Below, one piece after another: positions 1 through 5,085 of a stretch of DNA of 8,272 bases. The position numbers and the translations under genes are program-made. This DNA comes from an uncultured Porphyromonadaceae bacterium (GTDB lineage Bacteria > Bacteroidota > Bacteroidia > Bacteroidales > Muribaculaceae), in the NCBI GenBank assembly GCA_947175455.1, contig CAMWMW010000054.1, forward strand, positions 1-8,272. The letters are read 5' to 3'. The notes beneath the pieces were generated by a model. The model saw nothing but the letters and a program-made list of their open reading frames with translations, was not told where the DNA came from and made no database searches. Numbering within the stretch: the stretch's first letter is position 1; every line of letters starts with the position of its first letter.

Positions 1-148
1 CAATAAAATGACCTTTGTGACAGCCTGATGCTCTACAGCCGACTCTTTTTATTCCATTTTGTGAATCAAGCACAAAATAGAGTCGCATCTTACGGTTTTT
101 AATAGAGGATTTGGGCACAGACTTTGTGCCGGTAGCGTTTTTAATCAT
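1..148 (-). CDS. Partial unknown gene, N-terminal 49 codons, runs off the left edge
   Basis: An open frame starts at the ATG at 148-146 and continues without a stop to base 1, giving 49 codons of the N-terminus. I do not recognise it. The visible part begins MIKNATGTK, is basic, and has a hydrophobic strand-like stretch (RLYFVLD, residues 22-28). It then has C38, C43, H44 and H47 in the pattern CRASGCHKGH, which could be part of a metal site, though too little is visible to say. The start is supported by the upstream context: a candidate promoter (177-207) and the ACTAAAAGTA element sit just before it, as for other genes here. It is probably the first gene of a new transcription unit after dnaB. 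A 6-bp inverted repeat (114-119 / 125-130) lies inside its early coding region. Confidence 0.55.
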   Translation of the reverse strand, partial: MIKNATGTKSVPKSSIKNRKMRLYFVLDSQNGIKRVGCRASGCHKGHFI

Positions 149-167
149 ACTTTTACTTTTAGTGTTT
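149..167 (-). repeat. ACTAAAAGTA leader element, copy upstream of the leftmost gene
   Basis: On the minus strand AACACTAAAAGTA, followed by a partial overlapping copy (TAAAAGT), ends directly at the start codon at 148. The same element precedes the starts at 2570, 6948 and 7908. Here it would fall in the short leader downstream of P_A. Confidence 0.55.
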
Positions 168-176
168 TTGAATATG

Positions 177-207
177 TAAAATTAATAAATTATAGTGATT
201 TTTGCAA
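177..207 (-). promoter_or_regulatory. Candidate promoter P_A for the leftmost gene
   Basis: On the minus strand a TTGC (207-204) is followed after 19 bases by TAATTTTA (184-177). This fits the Bacteroidota -33 TTG / -7 TAnnTTTG pattern in 7 of 8 positions of the -7 box. The start codon is at 148, so the leader would be about 20-25 bases. The -33 box sits at the centre of a 12-bp dyad. The TTCTTGCAA and TAATTTTACAT parts recur in the candidate promoter at the right end. Confidence 0.5.
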
Positions 208-227
208 GAAGAAAACACTATAATTTA
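186..227. repeat. 12-bp perfect inverted repeat centred on the -33 box of P_A
   Basis: TAAATTATAGTG at 186-197 is exactly complementary to CACTATAATTTA at 216-227, with an 18-base spacer. The centre coincides with the TTGC of the candidate promoter at 204-207, so the arms flank the -33 box. This suits an operator for a dimeric repressor. Read as RNA from dnaB it would be a weak, AT-rich stem followed by a T-rich stretch, so a poor terminator is the alternative. Confidence 0.5.
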
Positions 228-240
228 CTTATAATCAGAA

Positions 241-1650
241 TTAAAATGGTAATTCTTCTTTCAAACTGTCTTGTGGATCTGGAGCGAAACTGAAATTTGC
301 TTTTAACTGTGTAATTTTATCTTCATCCAAAGGGTAGAAGAGCGTGTTTTCAGCTTTGAATCCACATATAAATTCCGTATTGCCTACATTCCTTCCCTTG
401 CCGACAGTAATCATTGCAGTTCCTTTGGTGGGCATATCTTGAAATGGCTCAGGATATCGATTATTTTCTTTGGGTCGATAAATGAGATAAATATTGTCAG
501 CAGCCTCTTCAATCTGACCAGAATCTCGTAACCGGGACATGGTGGGGATAGGTGATGAGTTATTTCTGCTTAACTGGGATATTGCGATTATCCAAATGTT
601 TAATTCTTTCGCTACATTTTTCAATTCGCGGGCACAATGTGCGACGGCTTGTTCGCGGTTCAGTTTCGATCCGACAACATTAACAAGTTGTAAGTAATCT
701 ATTACAGCTCCCTTGATTCCATACTTCATTTTCATTTGTCTGATAGACATAAGGATAGATTCAAGCGAGGACGTTGACCGTCCATCAAAGTATAACTTAT
801 CCATTCCAATGCCTTCCATAGACGCATCAATCGTGTATATCTCCTGTATGTCCAACTTGTTATACATTATCCTGGATGAAACAATTCCTGATTGCATAGA
901 GGCGATACGTGCTGCCAATTGCCAAGGCATCATTTCCATTGAGTAAAAAGCAACTCCATCGCCATGCTTTATTGCTTCTACAACAAGTGCAGTGGCAAAT
1001 GATGTTTTTCCTTGGGATGTCTCAGCTCCGACAATAATCAAATCAGATCCATTAAGTCCTCCATTACTGTCAAGTATCGGGAATCCAGTAGGAGTGCCAA
1101 GTGTCTGACCATCTTTTAACTCTCTGTTAAGCAACATGCGTTCCTGTAGTTGCCTATAGCTTTCTGTTAAAGTCTCGTACCTATTCCCAAGTCCTTCGAA
1201 TATGTTGTCTATTTTAGACTTTGTCTCATTTTGAACCTCCTCAATACTATAGACTTCATTGTTGCTGTGACTTGCAAGATTCATACCTATTTCCCACATC
1301 CTGCGTCTTAAGTTAAGTTCTTTAAGACGCAAAGCGTGCTGTGTAAGGTCAAGGCATATTGCGGAACCGAGACAAATCTCCATCACATCGCGATTTGAAA
1401 GTTGCGAACCGTTTGCTGCAAGTTTTGCTGATACCAACACCATGTCTGGCGTGTCTCCGGATTTATACACATCATGAATCGCAGTCCATATTTCCTGATG
1501 CTTGGTAACATAGAAACAATCAGCATCAAGAATGTTGTCAGTATCAATTACAGATTGATAAGATGACATGAGTGTTGCAAGAACTGTTCTTTCACATTCG
1601 ATGTCGTTTATCGGTGTCCCAGTGGGTGAAGAATTATTTGTTGTATCCAT
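241..1650 (-). CDS. dnaB: Replicative DNA helicase, DnaB family
   Basis: Phage replicative helicase, a ring-shaped 5'-3' DNA unwinding motor of the RecA-like SF4 family. The 469-residue length is normal for the family. A DnaB N-terminal domain covers about residues 14-110 (DIECERTVLATLM, then an FY..H..IW helix). The ATPase domain covers about 185-445. Visible motifs are Walker A GAETSQGKTS (208-217, K215), the YSMEM segment with the likely catalytic E239, Walker B AVIDYLQLV (D318), the ISQLSR motif (Q359), LRDSGQIEEAAD, and GKGRNVG with a probable arginine finger R420. The C-terminus ends in an acidic, SSB-like tip (EELPF). The start overlaps the initiator gene by 17 bases, so the two are probably co-expressed. 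Having its own DnaB suggests the phage does not need to capture the host helicase. The family call is very secure. Confidence 0.97.
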   Translation of the reverse strand: MDTTNNSSPTGTPINDIECERTVLATLMSSYQSVIDTDNILDADCFYVTKHQEIWTAIHDVYKSGDTPDMVLVSAKLAANGSQLSNRDVMEICLGSAICLDLTQHALRLKELNLRRRMWEIGMNLASHSNNEVYSIEEVQNETKSKIDNIFEGLGNRYETLTESYRQLQERMLLNRELKDGQTLGTPTGFPILDSNGGLNGSDLIIVGAETSQGKTSFATALVVEAIKHGDGVAFYSMEMMPWQLAARIASMQSGIVSSRIMYNKLDIQEIYTIDASMEGIGMDKLYFDGRSTSSLESILMSIRQMKMKYGIKGAVIDYLQLVNVVGSKLNREQAVAHCARELKNVAKELNIWIIAISQLSRNNSSPIPTMSRLRDSGQIEEAADNIYLIYRPKENNRYPEPFQDMPTKGTAMITVGKGRNVGNTEFICGFKAENTLFYPLDEDKITQLKANFSFAPDPQDSLKEELPF

Positions 1651-2356
1651 TTTTACACCAGTTTAAAAGGGTTCTGTACATGGAAACATATCTTTTTCTC
1701 AAATCTTTGCGATTCTCAAGACTGAGAATGTTTTCTACAATGGTTTGAGAACCATATGCCGCTTTGAGTTTCTCAAATTCAATTTCATTCATAGGTTGCA
1801 AGCTTGAACTCACATATGGGGCTTTTTCAGGCAACCATCCGAGAAACTTTCTATAGGCATCGTTCTGTGTTTCGGATTTAAATTTTTCAATTTGTTCAAG
1901 AGGGGAGAGGTTTTTCTTTTTACCCCCTTTAGGGGGTTTTTCTTTTATATCTGTCTTTAGTCTATAGTCTTCTATATATGTTTCCGAATTGTAACCGGAA
2001 GTGTTTCCGGATTGTACCTTTGATTGTTTCTTAATTGTTACCTGTGAGAAACAATTTGATAAACAGTTATCTGGGGAATCATCTACATTACATATGCGGT
2101 ATATGGTGGGTTTATTGGTTGCTGATACAAAATCTATTAGACCTCGTTGTTTGAGTCGGTTACGAACCTCTCCAATCGTCTTGCGCGTGATCAAGAGACT
2201 TATCTCAATAATCCGCGACTGCAATTCAAAGGGATTAATCCATGTGCGCTTGTTGCACTCATCTAACAGATAGAAGTAGAATTTGGCATCCAAAGCGTGT
2301 GTCGGATCTAATCTGTCTTGTTTCCAGAACTCATTTATTAGCTCAATATAGGTCAT
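1634..2356 (-). CDS. Phage replication initiator / helicase-loader-like protein with winged-helix domain
   Basis: Likely origin-binding initiator that recruits the helicase encoded just downstream. With the ATG at 2356 it has 240 residues. An N-terminal winged-helix-like region spans about 20-90, with ALDAKFYFYLLDE, a recognition-helix-like TRKTIGEVRNRLKQRGLI and a wing ending TIYRI. A polar linker (about 95-150) contains the lysine-rich KEKPPKGGKKKN. A C-terminal helical domain (about 155-235) contains FLGWLPEKAPYV, IEFEKLKAAYG and ENRKDLRKRYV..YRTLLNW; I recognise this type from Bacteroidota phage replication proteins but cannot name the family. I chose 2356 because it lies 4 bases after the upstream stop (2361) and just before the conserved MTYIEL; a longer frame from 2395 would overlap the upstream gene. 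The linker DNA carries 23-bp repeats, a candidate origin. The function rests on the winged helix and gene order. Confidence 0.7.
   Translation of the reverse strand: MTYIELINEFWKQDRLDPTHALDAKFYFYLLDECNKRTWINPFELQSRIIEISLLITRKTIGEVRNRLKQRGLIDFVSATNKPTIYRICNVDDSPDNCLSNCFSQVTIKKQSKVQSGNTSGYNSETYIEDYRLKTDIKEKPPKGGKKKNLSPLEQIEKFKSETQNDAYRKFLGWLPEKAPYVSSSLQPMNEIEFEKLKAAYGSQTIVENILSLENRKDLRKRYVSMYRTLLNWCKNGYNK
1922..1946 (+). terminator. Antisense intrinsic-terminator-like hairpin inside the initiator gene
   Basis: ACCCCCT (1922-1928) and AGGGGGT (1931-1937) form a GC-rich hairpin. As + strand RNA this is a 6-bp stem with a UUUA loop, followed by T5-C-T4 (1937-1946). No U-run follows on the minus strand, so it would act only on transcription antisense to all the genes here. 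The same bases encode the PPKGG part of the initiator linker, so the palindrome could be a codon coincidence. It lies about 40 bases from the iteron repeats. Confidence 0.4.
1979..2047. repeat. Three 23-bp iteron-like direct repeats, candidate replication origin
   Basis: Three adjacent copies start at 1979, 2002 and 2025, each with period 23. The + strand core is TGTTTCCGAATTGTAACC; copies 2 and 3 each match copy 1 at 15 of 18 positions. Because 23 is not a multiple of 3, the repeats fall in different codon phases and encode different peptides (SQVTIKKQ, SKVQSGNT, SGYNSET), so the repetition is at DNA level. An AT-rich segment (about 1937-1980) lies alongside. A 9-bp inverted repeat (2023-2031 / 2047-2055) overlaps copy 3. 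Iterons in the initiator's linker beside an AT-rich stretch is the arrangement known from lambda O and P22 gene 18. The origin function is inferred. Confidence 0.6.
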
Positions 2357-2360
2357 GACA

Positions 2361-2570
2361 TTAAACAGCCTTAATATATTTTGACTTTGATACAAGATTG
2401 AAAAAACTGTTTCTTAGTTCTTCTGTAAACCAGCATTTCTCAGATAGGTGTCGAATCCACCAGTCATAACCGGTTCTACGTATGTTATCCCAAGTGATAG
2501 TATACTGACTGCCTGAGGGTTGAGGTATATGTATGCCACTTATGTCGGCATAGATGCTGTTTTTTTTCAT
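2361..2570 (-). CDS. Small protein of unknown function, first gene of the replication block
   Basis: A 69-residue protein I do not recognise. It begins MKKNSIYADISGIHIPQP and has an aromatic-rich middle (TITWDNI, GYDWWIRHL, EKCWFTEEL), then a helical C-terminus (RNSFFNLVSKSKYIKAV). It has no signal peptide or membrane segment. It sits directly downstream of a candidate promoter, with the ACTAAAAGTA element close before its start, and 4 bases upstream of the initiator start. That placement favours a real gene linked to replication or its control. The start at 2570 follows an A-rich leader (CTTAAA) without a Shine-Dalgarno sequence, usual for Bacteroidota. No function is claimed. Confidence 0.7.
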   Translation of the reverse strand: MKKNSIYADISGIHIPQPSGSQYTITWDNIRRTGYDWWIRHLSEKCWFTEELRNSFFNLVSKSKYIKAV

Positions 2571-2578
2571 TTTAAGAT

Positions 2579-2591
2579 ACTTTTAGTGTTT
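2579..2591 (-). repeat. ACTAAAAGTA leader element, copy before the replication block
   Basis: Minus-strand AAACACTAAAAGT, 8 bases upstream of the ATG at 2570. Read on the + strand, ATACTTTTA (2577-2585) forms a perfect 9-bp inverted repeat with TAAAAGTAT (2599-2607) across 13 bases. The second arm covers the -7 box of the candidate promoter, so the element could act as an operator half or as a leader hairpin. Confidence 0.55.
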
Positions 2592-2598
2592 GGATGTG

Positions 2599-2630
2599 TA
2601 AAAGTATATAAATTTTTTGAATGTTCCAAA
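2599..2630 (-). promoter_or_regulatory. Candidate promoter P_B for the replication block
   Basis: On the minus strand TTTG (2630-2627) is followed after 20 bases by TACTTTTA (2606-2599), matching the Bacteroidota TTTG / TAnnTTTG pattern in 7 of 8 positions of the -7 box. It lies in the 90-base gap between rusA (stop at 2661) and the 69-residue gene (start 2570), one of the few real gaps between genes in the window. Nothing else is evident in this gap; I see no convincing rusA terminator. Confidence 0.5.
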
Positions 2631-2660
2631 TAAGAGCTTATAATTAATTGATAGCCAATA

Positions 2661-3023
2661 TCATATTAGTTCTTCGATTGTAAATTCAATTCTTGGATTC
2701 TTTTTGTCAATAAGCTTTCTCGCATGTATTTCAGAACATAGCCTGTCATTCTTGATTGCCTCGCATGTCTGGAGGCAATCAAGAATGATTTTTTCTGCAT
2801 TATCAAGGTCCGGTCGATCGCTACTGAAATAAACATCAAGAGTTATCTTAAATCTCTTGGAAATCATCTTACGGCGAAGAGAGCACTGCATGAAGAAACT
2901 CTGTTCATAGCGTTTGGTCGCATCTGTTTTGCCTAGTTTGTGAATCCTTCCAATCTTAATTATCTTGTAGGAATTTGACTTACTCGGTGGTTGACCGTAA
3001 ATAGTCTGTTTTGCATAAACCAT
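2661..3023 (-). CDS. rusA: RusA-family Holliday junction resolvase
   Basis: Endodeoxyribonuclease that cuts four-way DNA junctions made during recombination and replication. The 120-residue length matches E. coli RusA. It starts with the family's N-terminal PPSKSNSYK segment (12-20). The catalytic motif RPDLDNAEK gives D72, D74 and K78, and KNDR gives D93; all four are offset by exactly 2 from the D70, D72, K76 and D91 known for E. coli RusA. The C-terminal strand PRIEFTIEE is also typical. The start lies 2 bases after the preceding stop, so it is co-transcribed with the recombination block. A perfect 17-bp inverted repeat lies within the coding sequence for the stretch between K78 and D93. 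The enzyme looks intact. Confidence 0.93.
   Translation of the reverse strand: MVYAKQTIYGQPPSKSNSYKIIKIGRIHKLGKTDATKRYEQSFFMQCSLRRKMISKRFKITLDVYFSSDRPDLDNAEKIILDCLQTCEAIKNDRLCSEIHARKLIDKKNPRIEFTIEELI
2746..2794 (+). terminator. 17-bp perfect hairpin plus T6 inside rusA (antisense terminator-like)
   Basis: TCATTCTTGATTGCCTC at 2746-2762 is exactly complementary to 2772-2788, with a 9-base loop. On the + strand the right arm is followed immediately by six T (2789-2794), the layout of an intrinsic terminator for antisense transcription. On the minus strand no U-run follows. Both arms are within the rusA codons for residues 79-93, ending at the catalytic D93. A perfect 17-bp match at this spacing is very unlikely by chance in 8 kb. 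Confidence 0.6.
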
Positions 3024-3025
3024 AG

Positions 3026-3934
3026 CTATTCTGTTTTATAAGCTTCTGAAAATACCTTGGGGATGAATTCTCCGCAGTTTATAATTTTGGATTCTTCAAT
3101 AAAGGACATGATGGTTTTCTTGACAAATTTCCGATCAGGATGTTCAAGAGATTCCTGATACCTCAGTTCTTGTTGATCCTGGAGATACTTCTCAATAATC
3201 ATATTTGCCCTTGTTGCGCTGAATGTTTTGACAATGAACGTTTGATTGTATTCCTCATCATCAATGTCTTTGCCATCATCAAGACGCATAAGAATCTTTG
3301 CTCCTATTTGATAGAATTTCAGTTTTAGCGTATCATCATATAAGTCTTCTTGTGATGGGTTTTCATGCTCTGTTTCATCAATCTTGTTGTTAATATATTC
3401 CTCTACTGAAATCTCATCTTTGAGATATGCTATATCAAGTTCGATATTGCGCTGGCGTATGGTTTTAAGTTTATCAACAAGTATGACACAATAATCAAGC
3501 TGCTTAAGCTCTGTAATGAAGAATCCACCAGTATAGTTGAGTTCCACATAATCGTTGATTATTTCAATGGCATTGGTTACAGAACTTGCATAAAGCAGGA
3601 AAGAATGTTTCTTACCTTCAATTGAAACACAAGCTCTGAAAGGATACATTCTTGTATTTTCAAGCTCGAAAGACATTCTTTTCTGATTAGACACTTCGAT
3701 GCCTGATAAGGAGCCCTCATCAAGCCAGAACTTGATTTCAGTTAGAACATCATTAGATATGTAGACTCCTCTGTCAAGGATTAACTCATGCCGTTCTAAG
3801 GACTGTACTTGCCCGTCTTCACTTACATATGATTCGTTCCAGGTTCTGATAACTCTGGATGTTGTGTATTTTCCAAGCATTTTACTTGGATCAGATGTGA
3901 AATATCGGTTTTCTTGTTTTCTTGTCTCAATCAT
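3026..3934 (-). CDS. Unknown phage protein with two DUF4494-like repeats
   Basis: A 302-residue protein of unknown function. The N-terminal part (about 20-90: SRVIRTWNESYV, ERHELILDRGVYI, IKFWLDEGSLSGIEVSNQKR) is soluble and mixed alpha/beta. The pattern of the DUF4494 family then appears twice. Copy 1 (98-153) has FRACVSIEGKKHSFLLYASSVTNAIEII and FFITELKQLDYCVIL. Copy 2 (about 206-299) has FYQIGAKILMRL, QTFIVKTFSATRANMIIEKYL and a longer tail. The shared core is F-[IL]-x3-S-x-T-x-A-x2-II-x2-Y. Between them lies an acidic, probably helical linker (160-203). DUF4494 proteins are common in Bacteroidota and their mobile elements and have no settled function. The gene starts 4 bases after the upstream stop and ends 2 bases before rusA, so a role in recombination or replication is plausible. 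The repeat assignment is by eye. Confidence 0.75.
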   Translation of the reverse strand: MIETRKQENRYFTSDPSKMLGKYTTSRVIRTWNESYVSEDGQVQSLERHELILDRGVYISNDVLTEIKFWLDEGSLSGIEVSNQKRMSFELENTRMYPFRACVSIEGKKHSFLLYASSVTNAIEIINDYVELNYTGGFFITELKQLDYCVILVDKLKTIRQRNIELDIAYLKDEISVEEYINNKIDETEHENPSQEDLYDDTLKLKFYQIGAKILMRLDDGKDIDDEEYNQTFIVKTFSATRANMIIEKYLQDQQELRYQESLEHPDRKFVKKTIMSFIEESKIINCGEFIPKVFSEAYKTE

Positions 3935-3938
3935 TGTT

Positions 3939-4160
3939 TTAAATTTTTATCAAAGCCGGATTATTGAGAGTATTTGTCGCCATGTATTCTTTCGTACGGT
4001 GTAATTCTCTCATGCATTCTACAAAATCATTCCTGATTTCTCTAATTATTTCAGGTTCACTTGCAATGAGCGGTCTGATATCAGAATGATATTTGGTATC
4101 TATAATATCATCAACCCTTGCCTTAACGTATGGCAACAGTTTCTTTTGGTTTTCTGTCAT
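3939..4160 (-). CDS. Small protein of unknown function, translationally coupled to ninB
   Basis: A 73-residue soluble protein that I do not recognise. It is mostly charged and predicted helical (KKLLPYVKARVDDIIDTKY, EPEIIREIRNDFVECMRELHRTKEYMA), with no cysteine cluster or membrane segment. Its ATG overlaps the stop of the ninB-like gene in an ATGA junction (4157-4160), so it is very likely coupled to it, and the next gene starts 4 bases beyond its stop. The position inside the recombination block suggests an accessory role there, but no domain supports a specific one. Confidence 0.75.
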   Translation of the reverse strand: MTENQKKLLPYVKARVDDIIDTKYHSDIRPLIASEPEIIREIRNDFVECMRELHRTKEYMATNTLNNPALIKI

Positions 4161-4597
4161 AGATATAATCTGGCTCTTTGGGTTTCAATTTCCATTTGTT
4201 CCACAAGTCTATGTTCTTCGGGTGACGGTATGTAGACCCCTGCTATATCTGACGCCCAATTCCTGAATCTTTCAATCGCCAATGTCATCTGTTCCGTATC
4301 AAGTTCAGCCGATGATTTGAGCACCTTTCTCTCCTGTCCGGTGACTACATCATGTATTGTCTTGACAAATAGATCCGGATTGCAGATTTCTTTGAAATAC
4401 CATTCCTTGACTTCATCTATCTTATATCCGAATTGCAAACCGAAATATCCAAGTGCTGCATGGAGATAGGCATTCTGCCTTATGGTTCGCTGAGGTCTTT
4501 TCTCTGAAAGGTCAACCACACACTTCTTCTTGAAAAGCGCATTACACCGCTTCTTGAAGGTTTCGGCTTGCAATTCATTGGATAGGTCAAATAGCAT
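4157..4597 (-). CDS. ninB: NinB-like recombination protein
   Basis: Probable homolog of lambda NinB (Orf), a recombination mediator that binds single-stranded DNA and SSB and can stand in for host RecFOR functions. The 146-residue length equals lambda NinB's. The diagnostic centre is TIRQNAYLHAALGYFGLQFG (38-57), matching lambda's SLDQNRKLWACLGDV region. ELDTEQMTLAIERFRNWASD (98-117), followed by IAGVYIPSPEEH, matches the MRVGEFAELLELIQAFG..RGV region. It lies 11 bases after the ssb-like gene, fitting a protein that works on SSB-coated DNA. Divergence from lambda is large, so the family call is good but not certain. Confidence 0.75.
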   Translation of the reverse strand: MLFDLSNELQAETFKKRCNALFKKKCVVDLSEKRPQRTIRQNAYLHAALGYFGLQFGYKIDEVKEWYFKEICNPDLFVKTIHDVVTGQERKVLKSSAELDTEQMTLAIERFRNWASDIAGVYIPSPEEHRLVEQMEIETQRARLYL

Positions 4598-4608
4598 AAG
4601 CTGTGGTA

Positions 4609-5085
4609 TTAGAATGGCATATCATCCTTGTAGGCATTCATTTGAGCTGTTTGTGGCTGATAAAATGATTGCTGTTGAGGATATGGTTGTTGACATGCAG
4701 ATGTCTGCTGAGTAGTCATTGGAGCGGCTTGTGGCTGAGCATTATGAGATTGTTGGTAGATTGTGTTGGTTAGAAGTTCAACCCTGAATGGACGGATGTC
4801 TGTGATATATTCTGTTCTACCATCTTTCTGATATTCTCTTCCTGAAATATCGAAATGGACTATAACAATGTCTCCAACCTTGATATTGTCAAGCTGTTGA
4901 CATCTGTCGTTCATGAACGTGAATTTAGGGGTGTTGCCAGTATCATCAGACGGTTGTCCGGTGTATGGGTCAAACTTGCGGATGGTTATAACCAAATCCC
5001 TCATTGTGTATGAGTTTCCGCTCTTTGATTGTGAGGAACGTGTCTGACTGATTGCAAACACTCGTCCTGTTATTCTGTATGCCAT
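4609..5085 (-). CDS. SSB-like OB-fold protein (DUF3127 type)
   Basis: Probable single-strand DNA-binding protein of the phage. An OB-fold-like domain covers residues 1-105: YRITGRVFAIS, SYTMRDLVITIRKFD, PKFTFMNDRCQQLDNIKVGDIVIVHFDISGREY and TDIRPFRVE. This matches the DUF3127 type common in Bacteroidota. A Gln/Pro-rich flexible tail (110-150) leads to the acidic C-terminal tip YKDDMPF, equivalent to the DDIPF tip by which SSBs recruit partners. At 158 residues it is the usual SSB length. Its ATG shares one base with the stop of the nuclease gene (TAATG junction). Its neighbours (Sak4-like ATPase, nuclease, NinB) are the kind of proteins expected to act with SSB. Confidence 0.88.
   Translation of the reverse strand: MAYRITGRVFAISQTRSSQSKSGNSYTMRDLVITIRKFDPYTGQPSDDTGNTPKFTFMNDRCQQLDNIKVGDIVIVHFDISGREYQKDGRTEYITDIRPFRVELLTNTIYQQSHNAQPQAAPMTTQQTSACQQPYPQQQSFYQPQTAQMNAYKDDMPF

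Noticed and set aside
114..130. 6-bp hairpin (GGCACA / TGTGCC) early in the partial gene
   Set aside because: Too short to separate from chance; noted only in the gene entry.
713..946. Open frames on the + strand (also 2001-2273, 3140-3328, 4530-4715, 5210-5534, 6508-7000, 6964-7260)
   Set aside because: They lie opposite well-supported minus-strand genes, have no recognisable domains and no promoter or leader of the type seen here; they read as shadows of the coding strand.
1302..1331. Perfect 10-bp inverted repeat (TGCGTCTTAA / TTAAGACGCA) inside dnaB
   Set aside because: It encodes the Arg/Leu-rich RLKELNLRR and has no T-run on either side; arms this short can arise by chance in 8 kb, so no role is claimed.
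2357..2395. Longer N-terminus for the initiator from an ATG at 2395
   Set aside because: It would overlap the end of the upstream gene by 35 bases; the ATG at 2356 lies 4 bases after that gene's stop and starts the domain-like sequence.
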